A stretch of DNA of 64,000 nucleotides from Sphingobacteriales bacterium (GCA_947460245.1 CANHGL010000003.1:48942-112941); one strand, 5' to 3'; numbered from the stretch's first letter, positions 1-10,665 are shown. Made by a program: numbers and translations. The notes: generated from the sequence alone by a model not told the origin.

Positions 1-1
1 A

Positions 2-1201
2 TCAGCTGCTGCTATTGCTGATTTTTCATCCTATAAGCGTAATAAGGTAATTCAAAGGACATTGTCTGTGTTGACGAAAGATACAGTAGAGTCAAATAGA
101 TTGATTGCAGAGATTTATACCTCTGATAATATGTTTGTTCCTGCAAGTCTGGATTATAACCTTCTCATAACTGGTACTAAGTTTCTGTGGGATTCAATAG
201 AAGCATCCTTCAAGAGTATGGAGCCCGTAAGTCTCGCTATTTTTGGCGGGGAGGTAGTGCAACGTCAATACGATGCTTATATAGAGATGGGGTATGGTAA
301 TGAAACAGATTTTATTAATGTTTATCTGCAAAATAAAAATAAGGATTGGTTATTCTTTAAGATTAAAGGTGACCAGATGGGTATTGCATCTTCCAATGTA
401 GATTTGCAAAATACAATTACACTTTTTAAAGATGCGGAACGTGTTTATAAAGAAGGTAAAAATAAAGTCTTTGAGTTCATGCCTGTTGATAATATGATGC
501 GAGATGATTTTGTGACACGAATGGAGGATTTTAGATGGAGATGGAATACAGGGTTAGATAGCAGTAAGTCTATAAAATCAATTATTGACAATACGATAAT
601 AAATAAGACAGAGGATACGTTACCTGAAATTCAACAGCCTTCCAATCCTACTGAAGAATCTCCCGTTGATGTTTCCACTGAGTTTAAACAAAAACCAAAG
701 AAGAGATTTTCGCTTGTGCCTGAATCGATGCAGACTCCGATAGATACTCTTAAGGGCACGGAAGAGCAGGATGTAGCTGTAGATTCAATTGTCATATCAA
801 CTCCTATGCTTGATTCATTGGCTGATTCGGGAGTAGAAGTATCAAAGTCATCAAAAGATTCCATTCCAGAGGAGATAAAGAAAGAAGAGGAAATCAATAT
901 ACCTGTCGTAATAAGTTCTACTCAGGATTCATTGTTTAAGTCGGAAGTAAAAGTAACTGAGCCTGCAAAGGATTCGATACCCCAAGTGGAAAATAATACG
1001 CTAATTATAGATTCATCTGTGGCTCCAGTTACTAAGCAAGATACTATTGTCACTCCTGAGTTAAATTCAGCATCGGAACAGTCTCGGGATACACTACAAG
1101 GTCAGAAGTCCGATACAAGTGATGGTGTTCAATCTTTCGATCCTAAGGATATTAATAGTTCTGATCCGAAGCCGAAAAAATCCAAGAAGAAAACCAAGTA
1201 G
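2..1201 (+). CDS. Hypothetical protein, 5'-truncated by window edge; acidic Ser/Asp-rich C-terminal half ending in a Lys-rich tail
   Basis: Frame is open from position 2 without a stop; listed ORF starts at an internal TTG (62). No family recognised. Confidence 0.6.
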   Translation, partial: SAAAIADFSSYKRNKVIQRTLSVLTKDTVESNRLIAEIYTSDNMFVPASLDYNLLITGTKFLWDSIEASFKSMEPVSLAIFGGEVVQRQYDAYIEMGYGNETDFINVYLQNKNKDWLFFKIKGDQMGIASSNVDLQNTITLFKDAERVYKEGKNKVFEFMPVDNMMRDDFVTRMEDFRWRWNTGLDSSKSIKSIIDNTIINKTEDTLPEIQQPSNPTEESPVDVSTEFKQKPKKRFSLVPESMQTPIDTLKGTEEQDVAVDSIVISTPMLDSLADSGVEVSKSSKDSIPEEIKKEEEINIPVVISSTQDSLFKSEVKVTEPAKDSIPQVENNTLIIDSSVAPVTKQDTIVTPELNSASEQSRDTLQGQKSDTSDGVQSFDPKDINSSDPKPKKSKKKTK

Positions 1202-1866
1202 TGCAGGTGGTTAGTGTATTCAAAAAAATAGCTAGTTATCTCTTTGATCTTACCTTAGAAAAGAGAAAAAGTGATTTGAGTGGCGAGCTTACGGTTTCTA
1301 TTCACAAAGGTCAGTACAAGTTATCTACGCAAGATGCAATCTATTCTTTTGGTAATGAATACACCTCTTTTTCAACTGTCTTTAAGGCTTTACATATTGA
1401 AAAGAGAACAACTGAAAAGGTTCTGATTCTGGGTTTTGGTTTAGGCAGTATAGTAGATTTATTGAGGAATAATACTTCGATAAAAAATATTACTGCATTA
1501 GATGCAGATAAGGTAGTTATTGAATTAGCAAAGAAATACCTTAATCCAGCACTTCAGGAAAAAGTAGAATTTCGTTGTACGGATGCATTGTATTTTACAC
1601 AAAACTGCATAGATGCATTTGATTTGGTGGTTTTTGATGTTTTTATAGAGGATAAAACACCTGTTCAGTTTATGCAGCAAGAGTTTCTTTTCCTGCTAAA
1701 AAATCTAGTTAAACATAATGGATTATTGCTCTACTCAAAGATGGAAGATTCGCTCCATAGCAAAATTGAGAATTATCAGTTTTCCAAAAGTTTTTCATCA
1801 ATTTTTGCAGATGCCTATACTATAACAACTGAAGGAAACAGGGTGTATGTGTGGAACAATAAATAG
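1201..1866 (+). CDS. Spermidine synthase-like SAM-dependent methyltransferase
   Basis: Rossmann motif VLILGFGLGSIVDLL, acidic loop ITALDADKVVIELAKKY, DLVVFDVF; GTG start overlapping the previous stop. Confidence 0.7.
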   Translation: MQVVSVFKKIASYLFDLTLEKRKSDLSGELTVSIHKGQYKLSTQDAIYSFGNEYTSFSTVFKALHIEKRTTEKVLILGFGLGSIVDLLRNNTSIKNITALDADKVVIELAKKYLNPALQEKVEFRCTDALYFTQNCIDAFDLVVFDVFIEDKTPVQFMQQEFLFLLKNLVKHNGLLLYSKMEDSLHSKIENYQFSKSFSSIFADAYTITTEGNRVYVWNNK

Positions 1867-1867
1867 T

Positions 1868-2632
1868 TTATTTCCTTCTGAATTCACGACGATGGAGATA
1901 AGGGGTTAGCGTGCCTACCAATGCACCTACAGCATACCCTGTAATTACATCTGTCCAGTAATGTTTTCCAGCTTTATACCTTGTTATTGCGGTTAATGCA
2001 GGAAGAATAGCTGCACCTGTCCATATCAGTGGTTTCCATCTTGAATCAGGATGATAATCGGAATAGACCATTGCTATAAAAAAAGTACTGGCTGCGGTAA
2101 TACTGGTATGGCCGGAAAAAAAAGAAGAGGTTGCATTCTTACTGGCATCTGTACCGTTACAATTATTTTTAAATTCTTCTGTGTAAACGTACGGTCTATT
2201 TCTATGTGATAGCTCTTTGGTAAATAATGTCAGAGCAGTTGTTAATGCTGCGGTCTCTGCCCATATGGGCATTACAGTAGCCCAATCCTTCCGTATGTTT
2301 TTATCTATGAATAGTAAGGCAGGACTGGCCATAGCAGTATATTGAAAGACATCACTGGCTATGGCAGCGGCTTTAGAATGCTGATATACAGCACCTCGGT
2401 CAAAGACATTGATATCATTGGCATTTAGCTCTTTCACAGCCGCACAGCTTAAAGCACTTTTCTTTTTGTGTAGTATCAGGCTGCTAGCACCTGTTCCGAG
2501 CGAAATAAGACCTATTGGAATATCTAGCCCAAGTTTATACCTGTATACACTTTTCCGTTTTAAGGAATCCTGGGCATGTGTTTCTGTCAATAAAAACAAT
2601 GCTATCAGAATTAGAATAATTTTTTTAAGCAT
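1868..2632 (-). CDS. PAP2 superfamily phosphatase (membrane)
   Basis: Signal peptide; KELSHRNRPYVY, SSFFSGHTSITAAS and RYKAGKHYWTDVITGYAVG match PAP2 motifs. Confidence 0.85.
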   Translation of the reverse strand: MLKKIILILIALFLLTETHAQDSLKRKSVYRYKLGLDIPIGLISLGTGASSLILHKKKSALSCAAVKELNANDINVFDRGAVYQHSKAAAIASDVFQYTAMASPALLFIDKNIRKDWATVMPIWAETAALTTALTLFTKELSHRNRPYVYTEEFKNNCNGTDASKNATSSFFSGHTSITAASTFFIAMVYSDYHPDSRWKPLIWTGAAILPALTAITRYKAGKHYWTDVITGYAVGALVGTLTPYLHRREFRRK

Positions 2633-2696
2633 GGTATAAATGTATTATAAATTTTTATGGAATAGGGGTTGGTGTATAATTAAAAAAAGAAAAATT

Positions 2697-3296
2697 TTAG
2701 CTGCAAATAACAATCTTTTTAGATTCAAAGAAATCTTCTTCAAAGAAATCTTTCAATGCTATTAGACGAATATTCTTTTGAACAACAGACAGTTCATCTT
2801 TTAAGTCGCCGCCCTTTAAAGCGATTATTTTTTTAGCATTTTTATTTTTACTCCAATACAATAGGTCAGCAGTCTTTGCAACAGCTCTTGTTACGATATA
2901 GTCAAAGTCTTCTTTTAGATTTTCTGCTCTTACAACTTGGGTTTGTACATTCTTTAAATCTAATTCTTTAACTACCTCATTCACTACTTGTATTTTTTTT
3001 CCTATTGAATCAATGAGTGTAAATTCTGCCTCAGGAAAAAGGATAGCAAGTGGAATACCTGGGAATCCACCACCTGTTCCAATATCCAAGATTTTTGCCC
3101 CTTTTTCAAAGGAAATTACTTTTGCAATTGATAGGGAATGTAGAACATGACGTTCATAAAAATTAGCGGTATCTTTTCTGGAAATCACGTTAATCTTTTC
3201 GTTCCAGGTCGCATATATTGGGAGTAGCTGTTTTATTTGCTGGAATTGTGTTTCTTTTATTTCAGGGAAATATTTTTTAATGATATCTATTTCCAT
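2697..3296 (-). CDS. rsmG: 16S rRNA (guanine(527)-N7)-methyltransferase RsmG
   Basis: WNEKINVISRKD, ERHVLHSLSIAK, ILDIGTGGGFPGIPLAILFP motifs. Confidence 0.92.
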   Translation of the reverse strand: MEIDIIKKYFPEIKETQFQQIKQLLPIYATWNEKINVISRKDTANFYERHVLHSLSIAKVISFEKGAKILDIGTGGGFPGIPLAILFPEAEFTLIDSIGKKIQVVNEVVKELDLKNVQTQVVRAENLKEDFDYIVTRAVAKTADLLYWSKNKNAKKIIALKGGDLKDELSVVQKNIRLIALKDFFEEDFFESKKIVICS

Positions 3297-3555
3297 AAAG
3301 CTTTTGGTGTATTCAGGTCTGATAAAAATTGAACACCCAAAATAGATAAAATGATGCTTACATTTTTGATAGATTTTGCAATCTTTTTACAATTATTCTG
3401 AAAACGCAAAGAAATGTTAAGTCAACATTAAATTCTTCCCTTAGGTGCTCTTTGGCTATATTTAAAATATAGATTATCAAATACTTGTATTTTATTTAAA
3501 TTCATTCTAAATAGCAGAATTATCCACAACAAGTACTAGCTAAAAGTACGAATAC

Positions 3556-3563
3556 TATATTTG
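3556..3563 (+). promoter_or_regulatory. Putative -7 element (TATATTTG) of the actA operon promoter
   Basis: Matches Bacteroidota -7 consensus TAnnTTTG 26 bp upstream of the actA ATG; no clear TTG at the -33 position. Confidence 0.5.
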
Positions 3564-3588
3564 CAACCGAGAAAAAATAAGTCACAGA

Positions 3589-4875
3589 ATGCATTCTTGT
3601 AAATCAATCAGAGGTATCCTCACATTAATAGCACTTTTTTTATCACTAACTCTTTCTACCAATTCTTATTCTGCTGTTGCTGTTCCTGATGTAAACCCAT
3701 CAGATGCTGCTGCTATAGATAAGGCTAAACAGGGTATGGAATTGTTCAAAGCGAACTGTACTTCGTGTCACGCTGTAGATAAGAAAGTTGTAGGTCCTGC
3801 TTTGGCGGGCGTTTGGGATAGATGGGAAAATTCAGCAGATATTATAGCCTGGGTAAAGAACTCACAGAAACTTATAGCAAGTGGACATCCTTATGCGAAT
3901 AAGATCTTTAATGAGTACAATAAGTCAGTGATGTCTGCATTTCCTCAGTTGTCTGACGATCAGATTATAAATATCCTTACCTATGTAAAGGCTAAATCTG
4001 CAGGTGTTGCTTTGCCTTTTGAAGCAGCTCCGGCGCCTGCAGCTGGTACTGCTCCGGCTACAAGCGATAAGGGTTCATCAGATTGGTATGTCTACATGCT
4101 CATATCATTCCTCTTGGTTTTAGCATTATTACTCTTTAATGTAACCTCTAAGTTAGATAAGGTTATCAGAGAAAAGGCAGGTGAAAAGGTAGAGGATGTT
4201 TCTTTAGATAAGAAAATATTTAACAGGAAAACATTTAAGGTGTTGCTTTTAATTGGTTCGATACTTTTAGTATTTAACATATTTAACGGTGCGATAGATT
4301 TAGGTCGTTCACAAGGCTATGAGCCTGATCAACCTATTAAATTCTCTCATGCTTTACACGTTGGTCAGAATAAGATTGAATGTCAGTATTGCCATACAGC
4401 TGTAGAGAAGAGTCGTCATGCTAGCATACCGGGTACACAGATTTGTATGAATTGTCATAAATATGTTCAACAAGGACCAAAATACGGCAAGGATGAAATC
4501 AGTAAGATTTATAGCTATGCCGGATGGGATCCTGATCAGCAGAAGTTTGTTAAAGCCCCTAAAAACATTGAGTGGGTTAAGATTCATAACCTTCCTGATC
4601 ATGTTTATTTTAACCACTCTCAACACGTAAAGGTAGGAGGTGTTAAGTGTCAGACCTGCCACGGAAAGGTTGAAGAATATGAAGTGATGAAGCAATTTGC
4701 TCCTCTTTCTATGGGATGGTGTATAAACTGTCACAGACAAACAGAAGTGAAGTTTTCAGAAAATAAGTATTACTCTGTTTTCCAAAAATATCAGCAAGAG
4801 CTGAAGAAAGGAACTAAGGCAAAGGTTACTGTTGAGGATATTGGTGGTACAGAGTGTCAAAAATGTCACTATTAA
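3589..4875 (+). CDS. actA: Alternative complex III subunit ActA, multiheme c-type cytochrome
   Basis: Signal peptide; six CxxCH motifs (CTSCH, CQYCH, CMNCH, CQTCH, CINCH, CQKCH); first gene of the act operon. Confidence 0.9.
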   Translation: MHSCKSIRGILTLIALFLSLTLSTNSYSAVAVPDVNPSDAAAIDKAKQGMELFKANCTSCHAVDKKVVGPALAGVWDRWENSADIIAWVKNSQKLIASGHPYANKIFNEYNKSVMSAFPQLSDDQIINILTYVKAKSAGVALPFEAAPAPAAGTAPATSDKGSSDWYVYMLISFLLVLALLLFNVTSKLDKVIREKAGEKVEDVSLDKKIFNRKTFKVLLLIGSILLVFNIFNGAIDLGRSQGYEPDQPIKFSHALHVGQNKIECQYCHTAVEKSRHASIPGTQICMNCHKYVQQGPKYGKDEISKIYSYAGWDPDQQKFVKAPKNIEWVKIHNLPDHVYFNHSQHVKVGGVKCQTCHGKVEEYEVMKQFAPLSMGWCINCHRQTEVKFSENKYYSVFQKYQQELKKGTKAKVTVEDIGGTECQKCHY

Positions 4876-4935
4876 TAAAGATTTACGCAAGAAGCGTTAT
4901 TGAGATAGAAAAGTAAAAACGTTAACATTATATAA

Positions 4936-7900
4936 ATGAGTAACAAAAAATATTGGACCAGTCTGGATGAATTAAATGAAACTCCTCAATATAAAGAGCA
5001 GGCTTCGAAGGAATTCAATTACGAAGTGGATACTAATGAAGGCGAAGAAAATGGCGGAACTAATCGTCGTGATTTTCTTAAAGCGATGGGATTTAGTGTC
5101 TCTGTAGCAGCATTGGCGTCGGCTTGTAAAATACCTACTAATAAAGCTATACCATATACTATAGATACTAGAAAGGCCGTACCGGAAGTTGTTCCTGGTG
5201 TTGCTGATTATTTTGCTTCTACCTTTTGTGATGGTTGCGACTATGTAAGTGTTTTGGTAAAGACTCGTGAAGGTCGTCCGATAAAGATTGAAGGTAATGC
5301 AGATGCTCCACTTACTTTGGGAGGTACTTCTGCAAGAGCTCAGGCATCCGTTCTGAATTTATATGATGTTACCAGACTAGCTACACCAACTATTAAAAAT
5401 AAGAAGTCAGACTGGAAAACGGTAGATGCAGAGATAACCAATAAGCTTTCTGCTATCACCCAGAGTGGAGGTAAGATCGCTTTAGTAACAGGTACTATTG
5501 CATCTCCAATTACTAAAAAAGCAATAGAAAAGTTTGTTGCTAAATATCCTTCCACTACCGTGGTGAGTTATGATGCAATTTCTAATTATGCTACCAGAAA
5601 GGCCAATCAGATAAGTTTAGGGTCAGCTATAATCCCATCAATTAATTTCGATAAAGCAGATGTTATCGTTGGCTTTAATGCAGATTTTTTAGGTACAGGT
5701 ATCTCCAGTATTGAGAATGCTAAGAAATACATTGCAACACGTGTGCCTTCTAAGGAGCATCCACAAATGTCGCGTCACCATCAGTTCCAGTCTACTATGT
5801 CCATGACCGGAGCTAGTGCTGACTATAGATATCCTGTTAATCCTTCAGAAGAGAAACAGGCTTTGATTAATTTATTGGCTGCTATTGGCGGTACGGTAAC
5901 AGGTGTTAAGTCATTGGCAGATGCTAAAACTAACGAAGGAATAGCTAAGGTTGCTAAAGAATTATTGGCAACTAAAGGTAAATCAGTGGTGCTATCTGGT
6001 ACAAATGATTTAGATATTCAATTACTTGTAAACGCTATTAACGGAATCCTTGGTAATTATGGTAGCACTATTGATACTGCTAATACCTACAATCTTAAAT
6101 CAGGAAACGACGAAGCATTGGCTACGCTAGCAAATGATTTGAAGAGTGGTTCCTATAAAGGAATTATACTGTTAGGTTCAAATCCTATATATAATACACC
6201 ATATTCAGATATTTTTAAAGAGGCTATTAAGAAGGCAGAATTATCTGTTTCAACAGCAGACAGAACTGATGAATCAGCTCAATTTTGTCAGTATGTTTGT
6301 CCAAATTCAAACTACCTGGAATCTTGGGATATTATATCTCCAAAGACGGGATGCTATGGATTCGTTCAGCCTACTATAGTTACGCTATTTGATACTCGTC
6401 AGGCTCAGGAATCATTAATGTTATGGGCTGGTGATACCACTCCAATAGGAACATTCGTACAGAGTGAAATAGCTGCACTTACAGGTGGTAGCTATCAGCC
6501 TGGCGTTCAGTCAGGATTCTTTAGCAATGTTTCATCAGTAGGAGGGCCTAGCGCTAATGTAGCGGCTACTATAGCTGCTGTAAAAACTTCTATAGTTGCC
6601 CCAAAAGGCATGGAAGTTTATTTCTATGAGAAAGTATCTATAGGTGATGGTGCGCATGCAAATAATCCCTTCTTACAGGAATTACCGGATCCGATTGCAA
6701 AAGTAACTTGGGATAATTATGTATGTATACCATATTCTTATGCTAAGGAAAAAGGTCTAGATGTTATGCCTGCGGATAAGCGGGTACCGGTTGCAAAAGT
6801 TACATTGAATGGAAAGACAATAGAATTACCTGTAGTAGTTCAGTTTGGTCAGGCTACTAATACTATCGCTATTGCTTTAGGATATGGAAGAGAAAGAGCA
6901 GGACGTGCTGGAGATATGGTTGGAAAAAATGTTTATTCTTTTGTAAAATCAAATAATGGCATTGCTGCATATACTTTAGATGGTGCTACTCTGGAGCTAA
7001 CTGATAAAATGTATGAGTTGGGTTTAAATCAGACCTACCATACATTGATGGAAGATAATAAGCTTCCTGGTAAAAAGTTACGTTACAGAGGAATGGTAGT
7101 TAAAGAAACTACCCTAAAAGATTTCCAGAAGAATGAGAATGCTGGTAACGAAGACAGAGAGAAAATAAAAGAAGAATTACACTCCCTTTATGATGCATAT
7201 ACGCCAAACGATTATTCGCAAGGTCATCATTGGGGTATGTCTGTAGATTTAAATGCATGTATTGGTTGCGGAGCTTGTGTTGTAGCGTGTAGTGTTGAAA
7301 ATAATGTTCCTGTTGTTGGTAGACGTCAGGTTTACCGAAGCCAGGAAATGCATTGGCTGCGTATAGACAGATATTATAATGGCAATCCAGACAATCCAGA
7401 TGTTTCTTTCCAGCCAATGATGTGCCAGCATTGCAACAACGCACCATGTGAAAACGTGTGCCCTGTAAATGCTACCAATCACAGTTCAGATGGATTGAAT
7501 CAAATGGCCTACAATAGATGTATTGGTACGAGGTATTGTGCAAACAACTGTCCGTATAAAGTTCGTCGATTTAACTGGCTAGATTATCAAGGAACAGACA
7601 GTTTTGGAAAGTTCAATGACGGTAAGCGTTCATTCACAGACACAGAGGCTCAGTCTTACATGTTTGAAGATCTTACTAGAATGGTATTAAATCCTGATGT
7701 AGTTACACGTACACGTGGGGTAATTGAAAAATGCTCTTTCTGTGTGCAACGTATCCAAGAAGGTAAATTAAATGCTAAAAAAGAAGGTCGTACATTGAAA
7801 GATGGAGAAGTAAGAACTGCTTGTCAGACGGCATGTCCTACTAACGCACTTATATTTGGAGATCAAAATAATAAGGAAAGTGTTTTGGCAAAAACATTCG

Positions 7901-8028
7901 ATAAGAGTGGAAGAAACTATTTCATCTTTGAAGAACAACATTTCCTTCCAGCAGTAGGATATCAGGTAAAAGTTAGGAATAAAGCGGAAGAGCCTGTAAG
8001 GGGTTTTATCCAAAACGAAGAAATATAA
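4936..8028 (+). CDS. actB: Alternative complex III subunit ActB, molybdopterin-oxidoreductase-like plus iron-sulfur domains
   Basis: Twin-arginine signal NRRDFLKAMG; C-terminal ferredoxin cysteine clusters CIGCGACVVAC, CQHCNNAPCENVCP, CIGTRYCANNCPYKVRRFNW. Confidence 0.93.
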   Translation: MSNKKYWTSLDELNETPQYKEQASKEFNYEVDTNEGEENGGTNRRDFLKAMGFSVSVAALASACKIPTNKAIPYTIDTRKAVPEVVPGVADYFASTFCDGCDYVSVLVKTREGRPIKIEGNADAPLTLGGTSARAQASVLNLYDVTRLATPTIKNKKSDWKTVDAEITNKLSAITQSGGKIALVTGTIASPITKKAIEKFVAKYPSTTVVSYDAISNYATRKANQISLGSAIIPSINFDKADVIVGFNADFLGTGISSIENAKKYIATRVPSKEHPQMSRHHQFQSTMSMTGASADYRYPVNPSEEKQALINLLAAIGGTVTGVKSLADAKTNEGIAKVAKELLATKGKSVVLSGTNDLDIQLLVNAINGILGNYGSTIDTANTYNLKSGNDEALATLANDLKSGSYKGIILLGSNPIYNTPYSDIFKEAIKKAELSVSTADRTDESAQFCQYVCPNSNYLESWDIISPKTGCYGFVQPTIVTLFDTRQAQESLMLWAGDTTPIGTFVQSEIAALTGGSYQPGVQSGFFSNVSSVGGPSANVAATIAAVKTSIVAPKGMEVYFYEKVSIGDGAHANNPFLQELPDPIAKVTWDNYVCIPYSYAKEKGLDVMPADKRVPVAKVTLNGKTIELPVVVQFGQATNTIAIALGYGRERAGRAGDMVGKNVYSFVKSNNGIAAYTLDGATLELTDKMYELGLNQTYHTLMEDNKLPGKKLRYRGMVVKETTLKDFQKNENAGNEDREKIKEELHSLYDAYTPNDYSQGHHWGMSVDLNACIGCGACVVACSVENNVPVVGRRQVYRSQEMHWLRIDRYYNGNPDNPDVSFQPMMCQHCNNAPCENVCPVNATNHSSDGLNQMAYNRCIGTRYCANNCPYKVRRFNWLDYQGTDSFGKFNDGKRSFTDTEAQSYMFEDLTRMVLNPDVVTRTRGVIEKCSFCVQRIQEGKLNAKKEGRTLKDGEVRTACQTACPTNALIFGDQNNKESVLAKTFDKSGRNYFIFEEQHFLPAVGYQVKVRNKAEEPVRGFIQNEEI

Positions 8029-8058
8029 TTTAATTAGTAAGTAGTATAACTAAAGTAT

Positions 8059-9498
8059 ATGTCAAGTCATTTTGAATCACCCATTCGGGAACCGTTAATA
8101 CTAGGTAATAAAACCTATAAAGACGTTACGAACGATATTGTGAAGTCAACCACAGGAAAAGTACAACCCAAGTGGCTATTCTGGACTTCTATTTCTGCTG
8201 TTGTGGCATCTTTTGGTGTTTTTTGTTTAGCCTGGGAAGTTTGTTTCGGTATCGGAACATGGGGTGCAAATAAGACAGTAGGTTGGGCTTGGGATATTAC
8301 GAATTTCGTTTGGTGGATTGGTATCGGTCACGCGGGTACCTTAATCTCTGCTATCTTGTTATTGTTCCGTCAGAAATGGCGTACAGGTGTAAATAGAGCA
8401 GCTGAGGCAATGACTATATTCGCCGTAATTTGCGCGGGTTTATTCCCTATTTTCCACATGGGAAGAGTTTGGGATGCATTTTTCATTTTCCCTTATCCAA
8501 ATACAAGAGGACCACTTTGGGTGAACTTCAATTCTCCATTACTTTGGGACGTATTTGCGATATCAACTTATTTCACAGTATCTCTTCTGTTTTGGTATAC
8601 AGGTTTAGTTCCTGACTTTGGAACTATTCGTGACCAGTCGAAGACACCAGGCAGATGGAAATTTTACAATTTCTTAAGTTTTGGTTGGATTGGTACAGCA
8701 AAACATTGGGAACGTTGGGAGTCTTTATCTTTAATATTAGCAGGTCTTTCTACTCCTCTAGTACTTTCTGTACATACCATAGTTTCCTTCGACTTTGCTA
8801 CCTCTGTAGTTCCTGGTTGGCATACAACCATCATGCCTCCATACTTCGTAGCGGGTGCGATATTTTCTGGTTTTGCAATGGTACTAACCCTGATGTTAAT
8901 AGCCAGATCTATTATGGGCTTGGAAGAGTATATAACATTGGCTCATATTGAGTCTATGAACAAGATTATTTTGCTTACCGGTACAATGGTGGGGATAGCA
9001 TATCTTACTGAAATTTTTACAGCATGGTATTCCAGCAATCAGTATGAACAATACGCATTTGCTAACAGAGCTTTTGGACCTTATTGGTGGGCTTATTGGA
9101 GTATGATGTTCTGTAATTTAGTTTCTCCTCAGGTTTTCTGGATAAGAAAATTCAGAAGAAATATTGCGCTCACTTTCGTGATGTCAATTCTAATTAATAT
9201 TGGTATGTGGTTTGAGCGATTTGTGATTATCGTAATATCTCTTCACAGAGACTATCTTCCATCTAGTTGGTTGTATTACTCTCCAACTTGGGTAGAAATA
9301 GGAATCTTTGTGGGTACAATGGGAATATTCATGACTTTATTCTTGTCATTCTGTCGCTTCTTCCCAGCAATAGCAATAGCTGAAGTTAAATCTATTCTTA
9401 AGATTTCAGGAGATCAGTATAGATCAAAACAGCTGGAAGAAGTAAAAAGTCAAGAGGTTTATCAAAATACAACTACAACGGCAGGAACCTGGGATTAA
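8059..9498 (+). CDS. actC: Alternative complex III subunit ActC, NrfD/PsrC-like membrane protein
   Basis: Polytopic NrfD-like protein in conserved act gene order. Confidence 0.92.
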   Translation: MSSHFESPIREPLILGNKTYKDVTNDIVKSTTGKVQPKWLFWTSISAVVASFGVFCLAWEVCFGIGTWGANKTVGWAWDITNFVWWIGIGHAGTLISAILLLFRQKWRTGVNRAAEAMTIFAVICAGLFPIFHMGRVWDAFFIFPYPNTRGPLWVNFNSPLLWDVFAISTYFTVSLLFWYTGLVPDFGTIRDQSKTPGRWKFYNFLSFGWIGTAKHWERWESLSLILAGLSTPLVLSVHTIVSFDFATSVVPGWHTTIMPPYFVAGAIFSGFAMVLTLMLIARSIMGLEEYITLAHIESMNKIILLTGTMVGIAYLTEIFTAWYSSNQYEQYAFANRAFGPYWWAYWSMMFCNLVSPQVFWIRKFRRNIALTFVMSILINIGMWFERFVIIVISLHRDYLPSSWLYYSPTWVEIGIFVGTMGIFMTLFLSFCRFFPAIAIAEVKSILKISGDQYRSKQLEEVKSQEVYQNTTTTAGTWD

Positions 9499-9522
9499 TA
9501 AAATACTCTATATCTTCAAAAT

Positions 9523-10053
9523 ATGAGCGATACAAAAAAATACTTAGTAGGAATTTTCGATGACGATGATGTCTTATTGCATGCAGTTAAAGACATTCGC
9601 GGTGCAGGTTATGAGATTTCAGACGCATACACACCTTTTCCTGTTCATGGTTTAGAGCATGAGTTAGGTTTGGAGCCTACGCGTTTGCATACCGCAGGAT
9701 TCTTTTTTGGGGCAACCGGACTTACGGTAGCACTTAGTATGATTACCTTTATTAATAAGTTTAACTATCCTACCAATGTGGGAGGTAAGCCATTTTTTGG
9801 CTTGTTAGCTTATATTCCAATTGTCTTTGAGCATACCGTGCTTTTTTCAGCTATTGGTATGACCGTTTCCTTTTACTATTTGTGTAAGCTGTGGCCTGGT
9901 AAGAAGCCAAAAATTATAGATGAGCGCACTACGGATCATTTATTTGCTTTAACATTTGAATTGGATAATAGCAAAACTTCTGCTTATGTATCAGAGGTAA
10001 GTGATTTATTAAAAAAAGAAGGTGCAATAGAAGTTTATCAAAAAGAAGTATAA
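9523..10053 (+). CDS. actD: Alternative complex III subunit ActD (DUF3341)
   Basis: YLVGIFDDDDVLLHAVKDIRGAGYEISDAYTPFPVHGLE; two TM segments; gene order. Confidence 0.9.
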   Translation: MSDTKKYLVGIFDDDDVLLHAVKDIRGAGYEISDAYTPFPVHGLEHELGLEPTRLHTAGFFFGATGLTVALSMITFINKFNYPTNVGGKPFFGLLAYIPIVFEHTVLFSAIGMTVSFYYLCKLWPGKKPKIIDERTTDHLFALTFELDNSKTSAYVSEVSDLLKKEGAIEVYQKEV

Positions 10054-10054
10054 C

Positions 10055-10645
10055 ATGTTGAATAAAGATAAAATTATAATAATTGCTTTGGTGTTAGGCT
10101 GTATATCCTGCATTAGAGATCCTAAGCAACCTGGAAGATGGTACATGCCGGATATGGCAAAATCTGTTGCCTATGACGCGGGTTCTTCAAATCCAATATT
10201 TAAGGATGGAAAATCTGACCAATTAGCTCCTGATGGGAGTGTAGGTAGAGGAAAGTATCTTTATCCTCTTGCTGAATCTGAATATGAAAAATCAGCAACG
10301 TTTATCAAAGATCCATTTGTATTTACAAAAGAAGAAATAGAAGGGGAAGGGAAGCATCTTTTTACGGTAAATTGTGCTATCTGTCATGGAGAAAAAGGCG
10401 ATGGTCAGGGATATCTGGTTCAAATACAGAAATTTCCTCCTCCTCCGTCTTACCTAACAGAACCTTTGCTGTCTAAACCTGAGGGACAGCGTTATCATAC
10501 ATTGATGTACGGTAAGAATATGATGGGTTCTTATGCCAGTCAACTAGACCACAGAGAAAGATGGTTGGTATTAAATTATGTAAAGTCTTTACAAGGTGCT
10601 TCTATGTCGTCTGCTGTAAAGATGGATAGTACTAAAACAAAATAA
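10055..10645 (+). CDS. actE: Alternative complex III subunit ActE, monoheme cytochrome c lipoprotein
   Basis: Lipobox-like VLGC; CAICHGEKGDGQG heme site; distal Met ligand candidate in MYGKNMMGSY. Confidence 0.9.
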   Translation: MLNKDKIIIIALVLGCISCIRDPKQPGRWYMPDMAKSVAYDAGSSNPIFKDGKSDQLAPDGSVGRGKYLYPLAESEYEKSATFIKDPFVFTKEEIEGEGKHLFTVNCAICHGEKGDGQGYLVQIQKFPPPPSYLTEPLLSKPEGQRYHTLMYGKNMMGSYASQLDHRERWLVLNYVKSLQGASMSSAVKMDSTKTK

Positions 10646-10665
10646 TAATTAAACAGATTCTCGCA

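Noticed and set aside
631-897. Minus-strand 88-aa Ser-rich ORF
   Set aside because: Antisense to the low-complexity region of the first CDS; composition mirrors it and no signal or start context supports it.
3369-3390. AGATT-TTGC-AATCT-TTTT hairpin upstream of actA
   Set aside because: Only a 5-bp AT-rich stem; not convincing as a terminator or regulatory element.
7109-7482. Overlapping minus-strand ORFs inside actB
   Set aside because: Antisense to conserved iron-sulfur motifs; no coding evidence.
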